Shown: positions 8,436 through 16,400 of the stretch, piece after piece
How the letters are laid out: each line of letters starts with the position of its first letter
Numbering within the stretch: the first letter of the stretch is position 1
DNA from: G965202915 sp965202915
Lineage (GTDB): Bacteria; Pseudomonadota; Gammaproteobacteria; Eutrophobiales; Eutrophobiaceae
Direction of reading: 5' to 3'
Assembly (NCBI GenBank): GCA_965202915.1
Contig: OZ241847.1
Location: forward strand, 868,001 to 932,000
Length of the DNA stretch: 64,000 nucleotides
The notes under the pieces: generated by a model
What the model saw: the letters and a program-made list of their open reading frames with translations, nothing else
Databases searched by the model: none
What the model was told of the DNA's origin: nothing
Translations under genes and position numbers: made by a program

Positions 8436-8509
8436 TGGCTATGGGTGGACTCGAACCACCGACCCCGGCGTTATGAGTGCCGTGCTCTAACCGACTGAGC
8501 TACATAGCC
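8436..8509 (-). tRNA. tRNA-Met (CAT), elongator type
   Basis: The reverse strand folds as a standard cloverleaf: acceptor GGCTATG pairing with CATAGCC, D-arm AGCTCAGTCGGTTAGAGC, anticodon loop CTCATAA, and T-arm GTGGTTCGAGTCCAC. The discriminator is A; the next bases are CCG, so the final A of CCA is not encoded. The sequence closely resembles the E. coli elongator tRNA-Met rather than initiator tRNA, which has an unpaired first base. A tRNA-Ile2 with lysidine-modified CAT anticodon is a less likely alternative. It lies upstream of the pilin array on the same strand. Confidence 0.88.
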
Positions 8510-8534
8510 ATTATTGGATCATACCAGGCCGGTG

Positions 8535-8563
8535 ATTTTCTTGCGTTTACCCAGGCTTGTCAA
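8535..8563 (-). promoter_or_regulatory. Putative sigma-70 promoter of tRNA-Met
   Basis: Reverse strand TTGACA (8563-8558, perfect -35), 17-bp spacer, GAAAAT (8540-8535). Transcription would begin about 19 bp before the mature tRNA, leaving a short 5' leader for RNase P. Confidence 0.5.
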
Positions 8564-8755
8564 GACCGGTGTGGGGCCTGATCAACGGCACGGTACACCC
8601 ACGGCTGGACTAATACCAACGGGCGCGGTAACGGTGGCACCTTGCCGGCCTGTGATTCAATTTATCCGGCCCTTGCACAGAGCGATGGAGCGCCGAATTA
8701 ACCAGGCCAGGTGTTTTGGGTCTGTTTGCGTAACCGGGGCACTTGCCATAATGCA

Positions 8756-8783
8756 TTACATCAAATCTTAATTGGGTTACAAT
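8756..8783 (+). promoter_or_regulatory. Putative sigma-70 promoter of HAD gene
   Basis: TTACAT (8756-8761), 16-bp spacer, TACAAT (8778-8783), in an AT-rich stretch about 57 bp before the ATG at 8840. Confidence 0.4.
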
Positions 8784-8839
8784 AAAATCGTTAATGTCTA
8801 TTTTTCACAACCGCTAAGCAAATTTTTACGTCCCCGACC

Positions 8840-9652
8840 ATGAAGATCAAAGGTATTATTTTTGACGTCGACGGCACGCTGGCCGACACCGAAAGCATCC
8901 ATCATCAATCATTCAACCAGGCCTTTCGGGATTTTGATCTCGATTGGCATTGGGACCAACAACAATACATACGGCTGCTGGCGATATCGGGCGGACGGGA
9001 ACGCATCAGATATTTTCTGGAACAAGACGCCAAATTACGCCTGGTCATTAAATCGCCCGAAAAATTTTGCCACAAATTACACCGCCACAAATCGGAAATA
9101 TACCGCGACAAGCTCTCGCAGAGTCAGATCTGCTTACGTCCGGGGGTAAAACGCTTGATCGAAGAGGCCCTGGATAAGAAAATCTGCCTCGGTATTGCGA
9201 CCAGTTCATCCAAGGCAAATTTAATCACCTTATTGCGGGGCACCCTGGGGGAACAATCACTCGCCTGGTTTAGTGCCGTGATCACCAACGATATCGTAGT
9301 GGATAAAAAACCTTCACCGGAGGTTTACCAGTGCGCCCTGGCGAATCTTGGCATTTCTCCGGATGCCGGCATCGCGATTGAAGATACTGACAATGGCAAT
9401 CAGGCGGCGTTGGCGGCGGGATTAACAACGGTCATTACCACCCATCCATTCACCTCCGGTCATAAATTCAGCGGTGCATCGGTGGTGGTGGATACACTTG
9501 GAGAGGCCGATCAACCGGTTCAATTGCGCTCCGGCAATATCTTCAACAAGCAATATATCGATCTGGAATTGCTCGACCGGCTTCTGACGGGCAAGCACCT
9601 CAGGGATAAACCCTGCGAGCCACTCCCTGATCGGCGCATACTGGCGAAATAA
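8840..9652 (+). CDS. HAD-superfamily phosphatase, CbbY/phosphoglucomutase-like (HAD-IA)
   Basis: 270 residues. HAD motif I is FDVDGTLADTE with the nucleophile and acid Asp pair; motif II is the TSSSKANL region; the Lys motif is VVDKKPSPEVYQCAL; motif IV is AIEDTDNGNQAAL. The cap domain and total length match the CbbY group, which dephosphorylates sugar phosphates such as xylulose-1,5-bisphosphate in Calvin-cycle organisms. No other carbon-fixation genes are in the window, so the substrate stays open. Encoded alone, convergent with the protease gene that ends at 9731. Confidence 0.82.
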   Translation: MKIKGIIFDVDGTLADTESIHHQSFNQAFRDFDLDWHWDQQQYIRLLAISGGRERIRYFLEQDAKLRLVIKSPEKFCHKLHRHKSEIYRDKLSQSQICLRPGVKRLIEEALDKKICLGIATSSSKANLITLLRGTLGEQSLAWFSAVITNDIVVDKKPSPEVYQCALANLGISPDAGIAIEDTDNGNQAALAAGLTTVITTHPFTSGHKFSGASVVVDTLGEADQPVQLRSGNIFNKQYIDLELLDRLLTGKHLRDKPCEPLPDRRILAK

Positions 9653-9730
9653 ATTGCCGCCGCCGATTCTGCCGGCAAACCCCTCTCTGTGTCTCTGTGT
9701 TAATGGAAGCCAGGCCTGCGAATAACGGCG

Positions 9731-11098
9731 TTATTTGAGCACGATAAAAGCGGCGGTATCACCCCTGATTATCCTGAGCAATAAGGCATCATGCCTGCCG
9801 TTCACCGCCCTTAAAAATTCCTGCACGTTGTTGACCTTTACTTTATCCACCGAAGTGACGATATCTCCCTGACGCAGGCCGCTACGCCAGGCAATACTGC
9901 CGCGCGCCAGTTCAAAAACAATCACCCCGCCGATCTTGCCATAATAAGGACTGCCTTTCTCAATATCGCCGATGGTCACGCCCTTCAGTAAGGTATTGGC
10001 CGCACTGGGGGCGTTTTGTGGCCGGACGTTTTCGGCTATAAGGGCCGATAGTTTTTTTCGGTTGCCATTTCTGAGTACGTCAAAATTGATTCGTTCACCT
10101 ATGGGTAATAAGCCGATCGCGTTTCTTACCGCGGCCGCGTCCTTCACCGGTTTGCCATTTATGGAAACTATAATGTCTCCGGCCTGTAATCCGGCCTTCT
10201 CCGCGGGCGAACCGCTCAGCACCCTGACCACGACCGCACCCCGCTGATCCGGTAACCCAAAGGCGGCGGCCAGATCAGGGCTCAGAGCCTGTGCCTGAAT
10301 ACCGAGAAAGCCTCGTTTTACTTCACCCGTCTCAAGCAATTGTTCGGCAATTTGCAGGGCCAGGTTGATCGGTATCGCGAAACCGATACCAATGTTGCCG
10401 CCGGATTGAGAAAAAATGGCGGTATTAATGCCGACCAGTTCGCCACGGAGATTGACCAGTGCACCGCCTGAATTACCGGGGTTAATGGAGGCATCGGTTT
10501 GAATAAAATCCTCATACCCCTCTATACCCAGCCCGCTCCGACTTAATGCACTGATAATGCCGGACGTGACCGTTTGCCCGAGCCCAAACGGATTGCCAAT
10601 GGCCACTACAAAATCACCCACGCGCAATTGATCGGAGTCTATAGTGGCAATATCGGTCAGATCATCCGGTGGGATCTTAATCACCGCTATATCGGTTTCA
10701 GGGTCACTGCCCACCAACTCAGCCTCCAAAAGACGGCCATCGCGCAAAGTAACGGTGATCTGCACGGCATTGGCGATCACGTGATTATTGGTTAACACCA
10801 GACCGCGTTTTGCATTAACAATCACCCCGGAGCCGAGACTCTGGGTCTTACGGGTAAAAGGCTGGTTGGGCAGGTCAAAAAAACGCCTGAAAAACGGGTC
10901 CGAAAACAGTGGATTCTGTTGCATCTTGATGCGCCCTTCGGTGGCAATATTGACGACCGCCGGCGTTATTTTTGCCAGCATCGGCGCCAGGCTCGGTAAT
11001 GGCTCGCCATCAAGCCGTGCCGGTAAAGCGGCATACGGGGAAACCGCGTATAAACCAATAACAACGGAAAATAATACTTTGATAATTTGCCTGATCAT
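9731..11098 (-). CDS. Periplasmic serine protease/chaperone, Do (HtrA/DegQ) family
   Basis: 455 residues from the ATG at 11098, which gives a clean signal peptide (MIRQIIKVLFSVVIGLYAVSPYAA); an upstream in-frame start at 11158 would bury it. The catalytic triad is visible: His106 in TNNHVI, Asp136 in DPETDIAVI and Ser210 in INPGNSGGAL. Two PDZ domains follow, around residues 260-350 and 370-450 (GFLGIQ and GSIAWRSGLRQGD). The family degrades or holds misfolded envelope proteins. It lies about 100 bp downstream of hsp20 on the same strand, with a hairpin between, suggesting a stress gene pair. DegP versus DegQ cannot be settled here. Confidence 0.93.
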   Translation of the reverse strand: MIRQIIKVLFSVVIGLYAVSPYAALPARLDGEPLPSLAPMLAKITPAVVNIATEGRIKMQQNPLFSDPFFRRFFDLPNQPFTRKTQSLGSGVIVNAKRGLVLTNNHVIANAVQITVTLRDGRLLEAELVGSDPETDIAVIKIPPDDLTDIATIDSDQLRVGDFVVAIGNPFGLGQTVTSGIISALSRSGLGIEGYEDFIQTDASINPGNSGGALVNLRGELVGINTAIFSQSGGNIGIGFAIPINLALQIAEQLLETGEVKRGFLGIQAQALSPDLAAAFGLPDQRGAVVVRVLSGSPAEKAGLQAGDIIVSINGKPVKDAAAVRNAIGLLPIGERINFDVLRNGNRKKLSALIAENVRPQNAPSAANTLLKGVTIGDIEKGSPYYGKIGGVIVFELARGSIAWRSGLRQGDIVTSVDKVKVNNVQEFLRAVNGRHDALLLRIIRGDTAAFIVLK

Positions 11099-11152
11099 TA
11101 CTCCGGAACTCTTACAGGGGATCTTTTTTAAACCCATTGATTGCTGAATATA

Positions 11153-11182
11153 AACCAAAGGGCGGGATAAACCCGCCCCTGG
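11153..11182 (-). terminator. Terminator-like hairpin between hsp20 and the protease gene
   Basis: The reverse strand reads AACCAGGGGCGGG, loop TTTAT, CCCGCCC, TTTGGTTTATATT. A 7-bp GC stem with an outer AACC/GGTT pairing and a T-rich tail indicates a rho-independent terminator, possibly partial, after hsp20. Confidence 0.65.
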
Positions 11183-11200
11183 TTCGCCCGACCGAGCGTG

Positions 11201-11647
11201 CTAACTCTTAACCGTGATTTTTCGCGGTTGGGCCTTTTCCTGCTTTGGAATCATAATTTCCAGCACACCTTTTTTGCCCCTGGCATTAATACCTTCAGAA
11301 TTAGCCGTATCCGGCAGGCTGAACCTCCTGTAGAAACTCCCGGCCATCCTTTCAACCCGAGTGTAACCAAGGCGTTCATCACGCTTTTCAGATTCACGAT
11401 GACCTTTAATGGTCAACATGCCATCCTCCATCGTAATGTCGATATCCTTGGGTTCTATGCCCGGTAAATCGGCATAGATCACATAACGATCATCCTCCTC
11501 CTTTACGTCAACCGCCGGCCGCCAATGGCTGGTGACGACGTTGGAAGGATCGCCTTCCACGGGCTCATTACCGTAGTCCTGCAGTTGGTTCAACTCCTGC
11601 TGGAACCTGCTCAAGATACTCCAGGGTTCATATCTTACCAATGACAT
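11201..11647 (-). CDS. Small heat-shock protein Hsp20 family
   Basis: 148 residues from the ATG at 11647 (MSLVRYEPWSIL), preceded by an excellent Shine-Dalgarno (GGAGGTG) at 5 bp spacing; an upstream in-frame ATG at 11686 lies at the expected transcription start and is unlikely. The alpha-crystallin domain runs from about residue 42 (WRPAVDVKEEDDRYVIYADLPG) to near the end, with the conserved Gly-x-Leu motif as KKGVLEIMIPK. A basic tail follows. Members are ATP-independent holdases that prevent aggregation. Regulation: a heat-shock sigma-32 promoter lies just upstream. Confidence 0.95.
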   Translation of the reverse strand: MSLVRYEPWSILSRFQQELNQLQDYGNEPVEGDPSNVVTSHWRPAVDVKEEDDRYVIYADLPGIEPKDIDITMEDGMLTIKGHRESEKRDERLGYTRVERMAGSFYRRFSLPDTANSEGINARGKKGVLEIMIPKQEKAQPRKITVKS

Positions 11648-11688
11648 AACGCACCTCCAAATATTACTCTCGTTACAGACGATCAATA

Positions 11689-11716
11689 ATATGGGGGAGG
11701 TTGAAAAAAATTCAAT
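11689..11716 (-). promoter_or_regulatory. Sigma-32 (RpoH) heat-shock promoter of hsp20
   Basis: Reverse strand ATTGAAT (11716-11710, consensus CTTGAAA), 13-bp spacer, CCCCATAT (11696-11689, exact match to CCCCATNT). It starts transcription about 35 bp before the hsp20 ATG. Confidence 0.7.
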
Positions 11717-11759
11717 AAGCCGCTAAAAAAGTGAACCGGGAGGGGTAAATACTGCCGCT

Positions 11760-12245
11760 CTAGGGATTGATGGTCACCCCGGTGCCGACGTCAACAAGAT
11801 CAAATAATTCGATGATATCTTCATTACGCATGCGTATGCAGCCGATCGATCCCGGCCGCCCCATTGCAACCTCCGGGGGAGCACCATGTATATAGATATA
11901 ACGCCGATAACTGTCCAGCTCTCCACCCTGATTCTTGCCCGGTTCCCGGCCGCTTAACCACAATATCCGCGTCAATATCCAATTGCATACGGGATCGGAC
12001 CGCGATGTCGTCGGATCATATAATTCGCCCGTTGCCCGCCGACCGACAAACACGGTATTGGGCTCGCAGCCGGCGCCAATTTTTTCCGCAATAATATGCC
12101 TGCCCGTTGGCGTGCATCCGCTGCCCATTAATTCACCCGGTCCATTTTTTGCGGTTGAAACAAGGTACTCTTTGACCCCGCCCCGGGGACCCGTCAAATA
12201 CAGTGTCTGCCGATCTATACTGATTGTGATTGCTTGAGACGCCAT
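11760..12245 (-). CDS. L,D-transpeptidase (YkuD) domain protein
   Basis: 161 residues from the ATG at 12245 (MASQAITISIDRQTLYL). The YkuD catalytic core is visible: His in YIYIHGAPPE and, 16 residues later, Cys in SIGCIRMRNEDIIELF. The N-terminal ISIDRQTLYL strand and TPTGRHII (substrate loop) are also typical. The family cross-links peptidoglycan through meso-DAP or ties lipoproteins to it. Neither this start nor the in-frame ATG at 12287 gives a convincing signal peptide, which is odd for an enzyme acting in the periplasm. Confidence 0.85.
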   Translation of the reverse strand: MASQAITISIDRQTLYLTGPRGGVKEYLVSTAKNGPGELMGSGCTPTGRHIIAEKIGAGCEPNTVFVGRRATGELYDPTTSRSDPVCNWILTRILWLSGREPGKNQGGELDSYRRYIYIHGAPPEVAMGRPGSIGCIRMRNEDIIELFDLVDVGTGVTINP

Positions 12246-12413
12246 TATTTTGCCACCAGCCAAGAGCAAACCAGGCCCGGCCATCATCGATGACTCCGAT
12301 ACCGGACAGTGGATACCCTGATTTGGCCAGCCGCCGACAATCCAGCCGGATCAGCATACACGGCCATGCGCGAACAACGGGCGATCCGAGCCGCCGCAGC
12401 TACAGTTACCCGC

Positions 12414-12905
12414 TCATTGACTGTTGTCAACCATATAATCCACCGCCGCCTTCACTTCTTCATCGGAAAAACTGCCGCCGCCGCGTGCCGGCATGAGTGC
12501 CCCCCCGGCCCCGACAACCCCATTGATGGCATTATCATACAACAGCTCCATGCCCTGCGCGATTCGGGGGGCCCAGGCGGCTTTATCACCCACTACCGGC
12601 GCACCAATACCGCTAATGCCGTGGCAGGCGACACAGAGGCCGTTATATATCTTCTCCCCATCCACCCCATCAGCGGCGGCAAGCTGCATTGCCGCCGGCT
12701 CAGGCTCCGAAGCCTCTCCGGCAACGGCAACCCGGCCAACCGGTGCGGTCATTTCCGCAAGCATTTGGGCCTGGTGTTCGGCATCCGCCTGATGACCGCC
12801 ACCGGCCACCTGGGCCACAACAAAGAAGGCCACCATCATCGCCCCCAATCCCGCTACGACCAAGGAAAAGTTTCTGAAAAATATTTGATCCTGTTTTTTG
12901 CTCAT
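12414..12905 (-). CDS. Cytochrome c5-like monohaem cytochrome, membrane-anchored
   Basis: 163 residues. Residues 12-34 (FSLVVAGLGAMMVAFFVVAQ) form an uncleaved anchor or signal, followed by an Ala/Glu-rich linker and a haem domain at about 80-163. The haem-binding motif is CVACH, and the distal Met ligand is probably in GALMPARGG. Length, ligand spacing and the closing VDYMVDNSQ helix fit the c5/c555 family, small electron carriers to terminal oxidases or other periplasmic enzymes. Neighbours do not identify its redox partner. About 230 bp upstream of it contain no gene. Confidence 0.88.
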   Translation of the reverse strand: MSKKQDQIFFRNFSLVVAGLGAMMVAFFVVAQVAGGGHQADAEHQAQMLAEMTAPVGRVAVAGEASEPEPAAMQLAAADGVDGEKIYNGLCVACHGISGIGAPVVGDKAAWAPRIAQGMELLYDNAINGVVGAGGALMPARGGGSFSDEEVKAAVDYMVDNSQ

Positions 12906-13135
12906 AATTGTTTATCTCATATAAATTGCGACTTAATACCGCGATAACTATTATCGATGATCCGAATCATAGCAGTCCGTGACGGCAATAGTCATTAAAA
13001 TTCTCGAACGCTTTAATCCAAGTGGCCATGCATGACGACGTTTTTATTTCCAACCGGGACTAAAATACATTATCCGCCAAAAAAACCAGGCACAGTTAGT
13101 TTTTCCTGCCGACGCGTACAGACGGTGTGGCGTCT

Positions 13136-14731
13136 TTACCTGACTTTGCGTTCAATTAGATACATAAGCGGTTCCTGATCAGCGGGGGAATAGTAAAAAG
13201 CCATGATGGTATAGTCATTATTATTCTGAAAATGCTCAATTGGATAGAACCGCGGAACATTTCCAATGGGTACCTCTGCATTCATCGCCAGTATGAACCG
13301 GCATTCCCGGGTCGCGCTAATCAGCTCGACCGGGGTGACCGGCGGCTTTGGCAGTATGGCGGTAATTCTACTACTGTAAAGCATTACAATAGGGGTTTGG
13401 ACCGCATATAAACATTCATTTTCGGGAACGTGCCGTGTTAATTCCGCCAGTGTGAGTGACAAGGCCCTGTTTTGTCTGGCATGCCTCAGTGCCGTTTCCA
13501 ATGATGACGCACGCAACCATTCCCGGCTACGTCTATAGGGTCTTAAATCAATGGCGGTATCAGTATATGCGCGATTGATAAACTGACTCGTGGAAGGATA
13601 CGCAATAGCCGCTACCAGCAAGGCTAAAATTGCCAGGCCCGCTCTGGCAAGCCGTTGTTGAGCGACCACGTTGGCCGTACCCAGGCAAATATAAAACAGG
13701 AATAAGGGCAACAGGGGGTATAGGAAGCGCCCCATGAAATACAAACCCGGATGAGGCCAGATAAAAACCGTCGGCAAATAAAAACACAGGCAAAAGGCAT
13801 CCATTTTGCCGCGTTTGAGCCTGGAAAAAAAGCCGGTCAACGCCAATAACAGTAATAGCAGCAATACTGCAATCTTGATATTATCCGGCAATAACGCGGC
13901 CTCCAGCACGGAAAAAAGCCAGCACCATGCCTGCCACGTCACCACCGCCTGATTAATCAAAAAATCGGATAATATGCCTATGGAAGCCGGACCGAAATGC
14001 TCGATCAGATCGATCCAGTAACTTTGGATATTATCCCGCATCAATGCTTCATGCCCCTGCCAATATAAAAACGGTGTTGCGCTGATCAAAGCATACCAAA
14101 GGAATCGTTTGGGCCTGTGCCAGACAAGGCTCAGCGCAAAGGCCGCGATGACCGTTACCCCTATCGATCGGGTCATGGAGGCCAGGCCTACCATTAGCGC
14201 GGCGAGCATCCAGTGAGAAGGCGTCTTTTGCCTCGCCGACAATGCCGCAAACGTCCCATAGAGAAAACACATGAATAAAAATTCACTCCACAATTCCTGT
14301 GACAGGATCAGGGTGGAGGGCAGAAAAGCGATGAACAAGGGCACGGCAACCGCCGGCAATAAAGATCGGGCTTCCATCCGCAGCCATATCCCAATGATCA
14401 ATAAGGCCATCAGTAAAAAACTGATCGTGATATAAGCGGCCAGTGGCGGGCTATCGGTATCCACCCCGAAGAGGCCAAGCAGCAGCGGATACAATGGAGG
14501 AAATCGGCTGGATCTTTGGATAAATTCATGCACCGGAGACGATACGGTATTCCATGGCGAATATATTTCCGCCAGGATCAGATAGATTGCGTCGTCCGAC
14601 AAAAAACCGACAACGGCGTCACCGGTAACAATGCTGTAAAAAAACAATGTAACCGCTAAGGCCGTTAATCCGATCACTATGCGGCCTGCATTTTGCCGGG
14701 TGCATATATGATGTTTCAGTGGATTAATCAT
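13136..14731 (-). CDS. GT-C fold membrane glycosyltransferase (tandem copy A)
   Basis: 531 residues with about eleven membrane segments and a C-terminal periplasmic part of about 130 residues. The first loop carries FLSDDAIYLILAEIYSPW, with the paired Asp expected in GT-C enzymes that take sugar from a polyprenyl phosphate. It is a tandem duplicate of the next gene upstream: residues 1-225 are almost identical and the C-terminal third is markedly diverged (for example LISATRECRFILA versus LIGATRVCRFILA). It is last in a minus-strand operon that begins at 19938. Donor and acceptor are unknown. Start ATG at 14731, 52 bp after the previous stop. Confidence 0.75.
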   Translation of the reverse strand: MINPLKHHICTRQNAGRIVIGLTALAVTLFFYSIVTGDAVVGFLSDDAIYLILAEIYSPWNTVSSPVHEFIQRSSRFPPLYPLLLGLFGVDTDSPPLAAYITISFLLMALLIIGIWLRMEARSLLPAVAVPLFIAFLPSTLILSQELWSEFLFMCFLYGTFAALSARQKTPSHWMLAALMVGLASMTRSIGVTVIAAFALSLVWHRPKRFLWYALISATPFLYWQGHEALMRDNIQSYWIDLIEHFGPASIGILSDFLINQAVVTWQAWCWLFSVLEAALLPDNIKIAVLLLLLLLALTGFFSRLKRGKMDAFCLCFYLPTVFIWPHPGLYFMGRFLYPLLPLFLFYICLGTANVVAQQRLARAGLAILALLVAAIAYPSTSQFINRAYTDTAIDLRPYRRSREWLRASSLETALRHARQNRALSLTLAELTRHVPENECLYAVQTPIVMLYSSRITAILPKPPVTPVELISATRECRFILAMNAEVPIGNVPRFYPIEHFQNNNDYTIMAFYYSPADQEPLMYLIERKVR

Positions 14732-14783
14732 ACTCTAAAATAGTAGCTTGTCTCGCCAACATATACAGACGGGTGCGGCGTCT

Positions 14784-16400
14784 TTACCTGCTTTTGCGTT
14801 CAATTAAATATATAAGCGGTTCCTGATCAGCCATGGAATAGGTATAAAAAGGCATAATGGCATAGTCATTACTATTCTGAAAGTATTCAAGCGGATAGAA
14901 CGGCGGATAGAACGAAACAGAGCTGGAATGGTGTATCTGTCGCTCTATACCTATTGCCAGGATAAATCGGCATACCCGTGTGGCGCCGATTAACTCATCC
15001 CGGGTGATCGGTGGAGACGGCAACTTAACAGTCATCCTAAGACTATGCAGCGTCACTATAAGGTGTGGTACCGCATATACACATTCATACTTGGGAATAT
15101 GTTGTGGTAACCTCGCCAGTACTGCAAAAAAAGCCCTGGTTTTTTCGGCGTACTCCAGTGCCGACTCCAATGATGGTGCAAGCAACCACTCCCGGCTGCG
15201 CCGATAGGGCCTTAACTCGATATCCGTATCAGCATACGCCCGGTTGATGAATTGACCCGTGGACGGATATGCAATGGCCGCCACCAGCAGGATTATCATT
15301 GCAAAGCCGAATCTCGCGGCTCGTCGTTGAGCGACTATGCTGGTGAGACCCAACCAACCGTAAAAGATGAATAACGGCAGCAATGGATATAGAAAGCGCC
15401 CCATATAATGCACCCCCGGATGAGGCCAGATAAAAATCGTGGGCAGGTAAAAACACAGGCAAAGGGCATCCGTATTACCTCGTTTGAGCCTGGCAACAAA
15501 GCCGGTCAACGCCAATAACAGTAATAGCAGCAATACTGCAATCTTGATATTATTCGGCAACAATGGGGCGTCCAGCACGGAAAAAAGCCAGCACCATGCC
15601 TGCCACGTCACCACCGCCTGGTTCATAAAAAACTCGGTTAACGCGCTAAGGGAAGCCTGCTCGAAGTGGCTGATCGGATCCACCCAGTAACTTTGGATCA
15701 TATCCCGCATCAATGCCTCATGCACCTGCCAATATAAAAACGGCGTGGCGCTGATCAAAACATACCAAAGGAATCGTTTGGGCCTGTGCCAGACAAGGCT
15801 CAGCGCAAAGGCCGCGATGACCGTTACCCCTATCGATCGGGTCATGGAGGCCAGGCCTACCATTAGCGCGGCGAGCATCCAGTGAGAAGGCGTCTTTTGC
15901 CTTGCCGACAGTACCGCAAACGTCCCATAGAGAAAACACATGAATAAAAATTCACTCCACAATTCCTGTGACAGGATCAGAGTGGAGGGTAGAAAAGCGA
16001 TGAACAAGGGCACAGCAACCGCCAGGGATACACTTCGGGTTTCGGTTCGCAACCATATTCCAATGATCAATAAGGCCATCAGTAAAAAACTGATCGTGAT
16101 ATAAGCCGCCAGTGGCGGGCTATCGGTATCCACCCCGAAGAGGCCAAGCAGCAGCGGATACAATGGAGGAAATCGGCTGGATCTTTGGATAAATTCATGC
16201 ACCGGAGACGATACGGTATTCCATGGCGAATATATTTCCGCCAGGATCAGATAGATTGCATCGTCCGACAAAAAACCGACAACGGCGTCACCGGTAACAA
16301 TGCTGTAAAAAAATAACGTAACCGATAAGGCCGTTAATCCGATCACCATGCGGCCTGCATTTTGTCGGGTGCATATATGATGTTTCAGTGGATTAATCAT
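14784..16400 (-). CDS. GT-C fold membrane glycosyltransferase (tandem copy B)
   Basis: 538 residues, same architecture as copy A, with the first-loop SDDAIYLILAEIY motif, about eleven membrane segments and a periplasmic C-terminal region. Differences from copy A cluster at residues 118-126, in the loop at about 245-260 and over the last 170 residues, the part expected to recognise acceptor or sugar. Its ATG overlaps the stop of the YfhO-like gene by four bases (ATGA), so translation is coupled. It probably transfers a different sugar, or acts on a different acceptor, than copy A; that is inference. Confidence 0.75.
   Translation of the reverse strand: MINPLKHHICTRQNAGRMVIGLTALSVTLFFYSIVTGDAVVGFLSDDAIYLILAEIYSPWNTVSSPVHEFIQRSSRFPPLYPLLLGLFGVDTDSPPLAAYITISFLLMALLIIGIWLRTETRSVSLAVAVPLFIAFLPSTLILSQELWSEFLFMCFLYGTFAVLSARQKTPSHWMLAALMVGLASMTRSIGVTVIAAFALSLVWHRPKRFLWYVLISATPFLYWQVHEALMRDMIQSYWVDPISHFEQASLSALTEFFMNQAVVTWQAWCWLFSVLDAPLLPNNIKIAVLLLLLLLALTGFVARLKRGNTDALCLCFYLPTIFIWPHPGVHYMGRFLYPLLPLFIFYGWLGLTSIVAQRRAARFGFAMIILLVAAIAYPSTGQFINRAYADTDIELRPYRRSREWLLAPSLESALEYAEKTRAFFAVLARLPQHIPKYECVYAVPHLIVTLHSLRMTVKLPSPPITRDELIGATRVCRFILAIGIERQIHHSSSVSFYPPFYPLEYFQNSNDYAIMPFYTYSMADQEPLIYLIERKSR

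Larger units (their letters stand above)
8510..8839. other. Gene-free interval between tRNA-Met and HAD gene
   Basis: No convincing gene is present in these 330 bp. An open frame on the plus strand lacks recognisable content. The interval holds two outward-facing promoter candidates: one for tRNA-Met at 8535-8563 and one for the HAD gene at 8756-8783. Confidence 0.6.
13108..16400 (-). repeat. Tandem duplication of GT-C gene, period about 1.65 kb
   Basis: Copies A (13136-14731) and B (14784-16400) match at near identity over their 5' halves and again in 3' ends and trailing sequence (both end near ACAGACGG...GGCGTCTTTACCTG). The middle to C-terminal coding part is much less similar. This mosaic suggests an older duplication with later gene conversion of the 5' part. 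Confidence 0.85.

Noticed and set aside
8436..8509. tRNA-Met as attachment site of a genomic island
   Set aside because: No integrase, no direct repeat of the tRNA 3' end was found, and the flanking genes are ordinary.
12133..12357. 74-codon minus-strand frame upstream of and overlapping the L,D-transpeptidase gene
   Set aside because: It is out of frame with the clear YkuD gene and shows no recognisable features.
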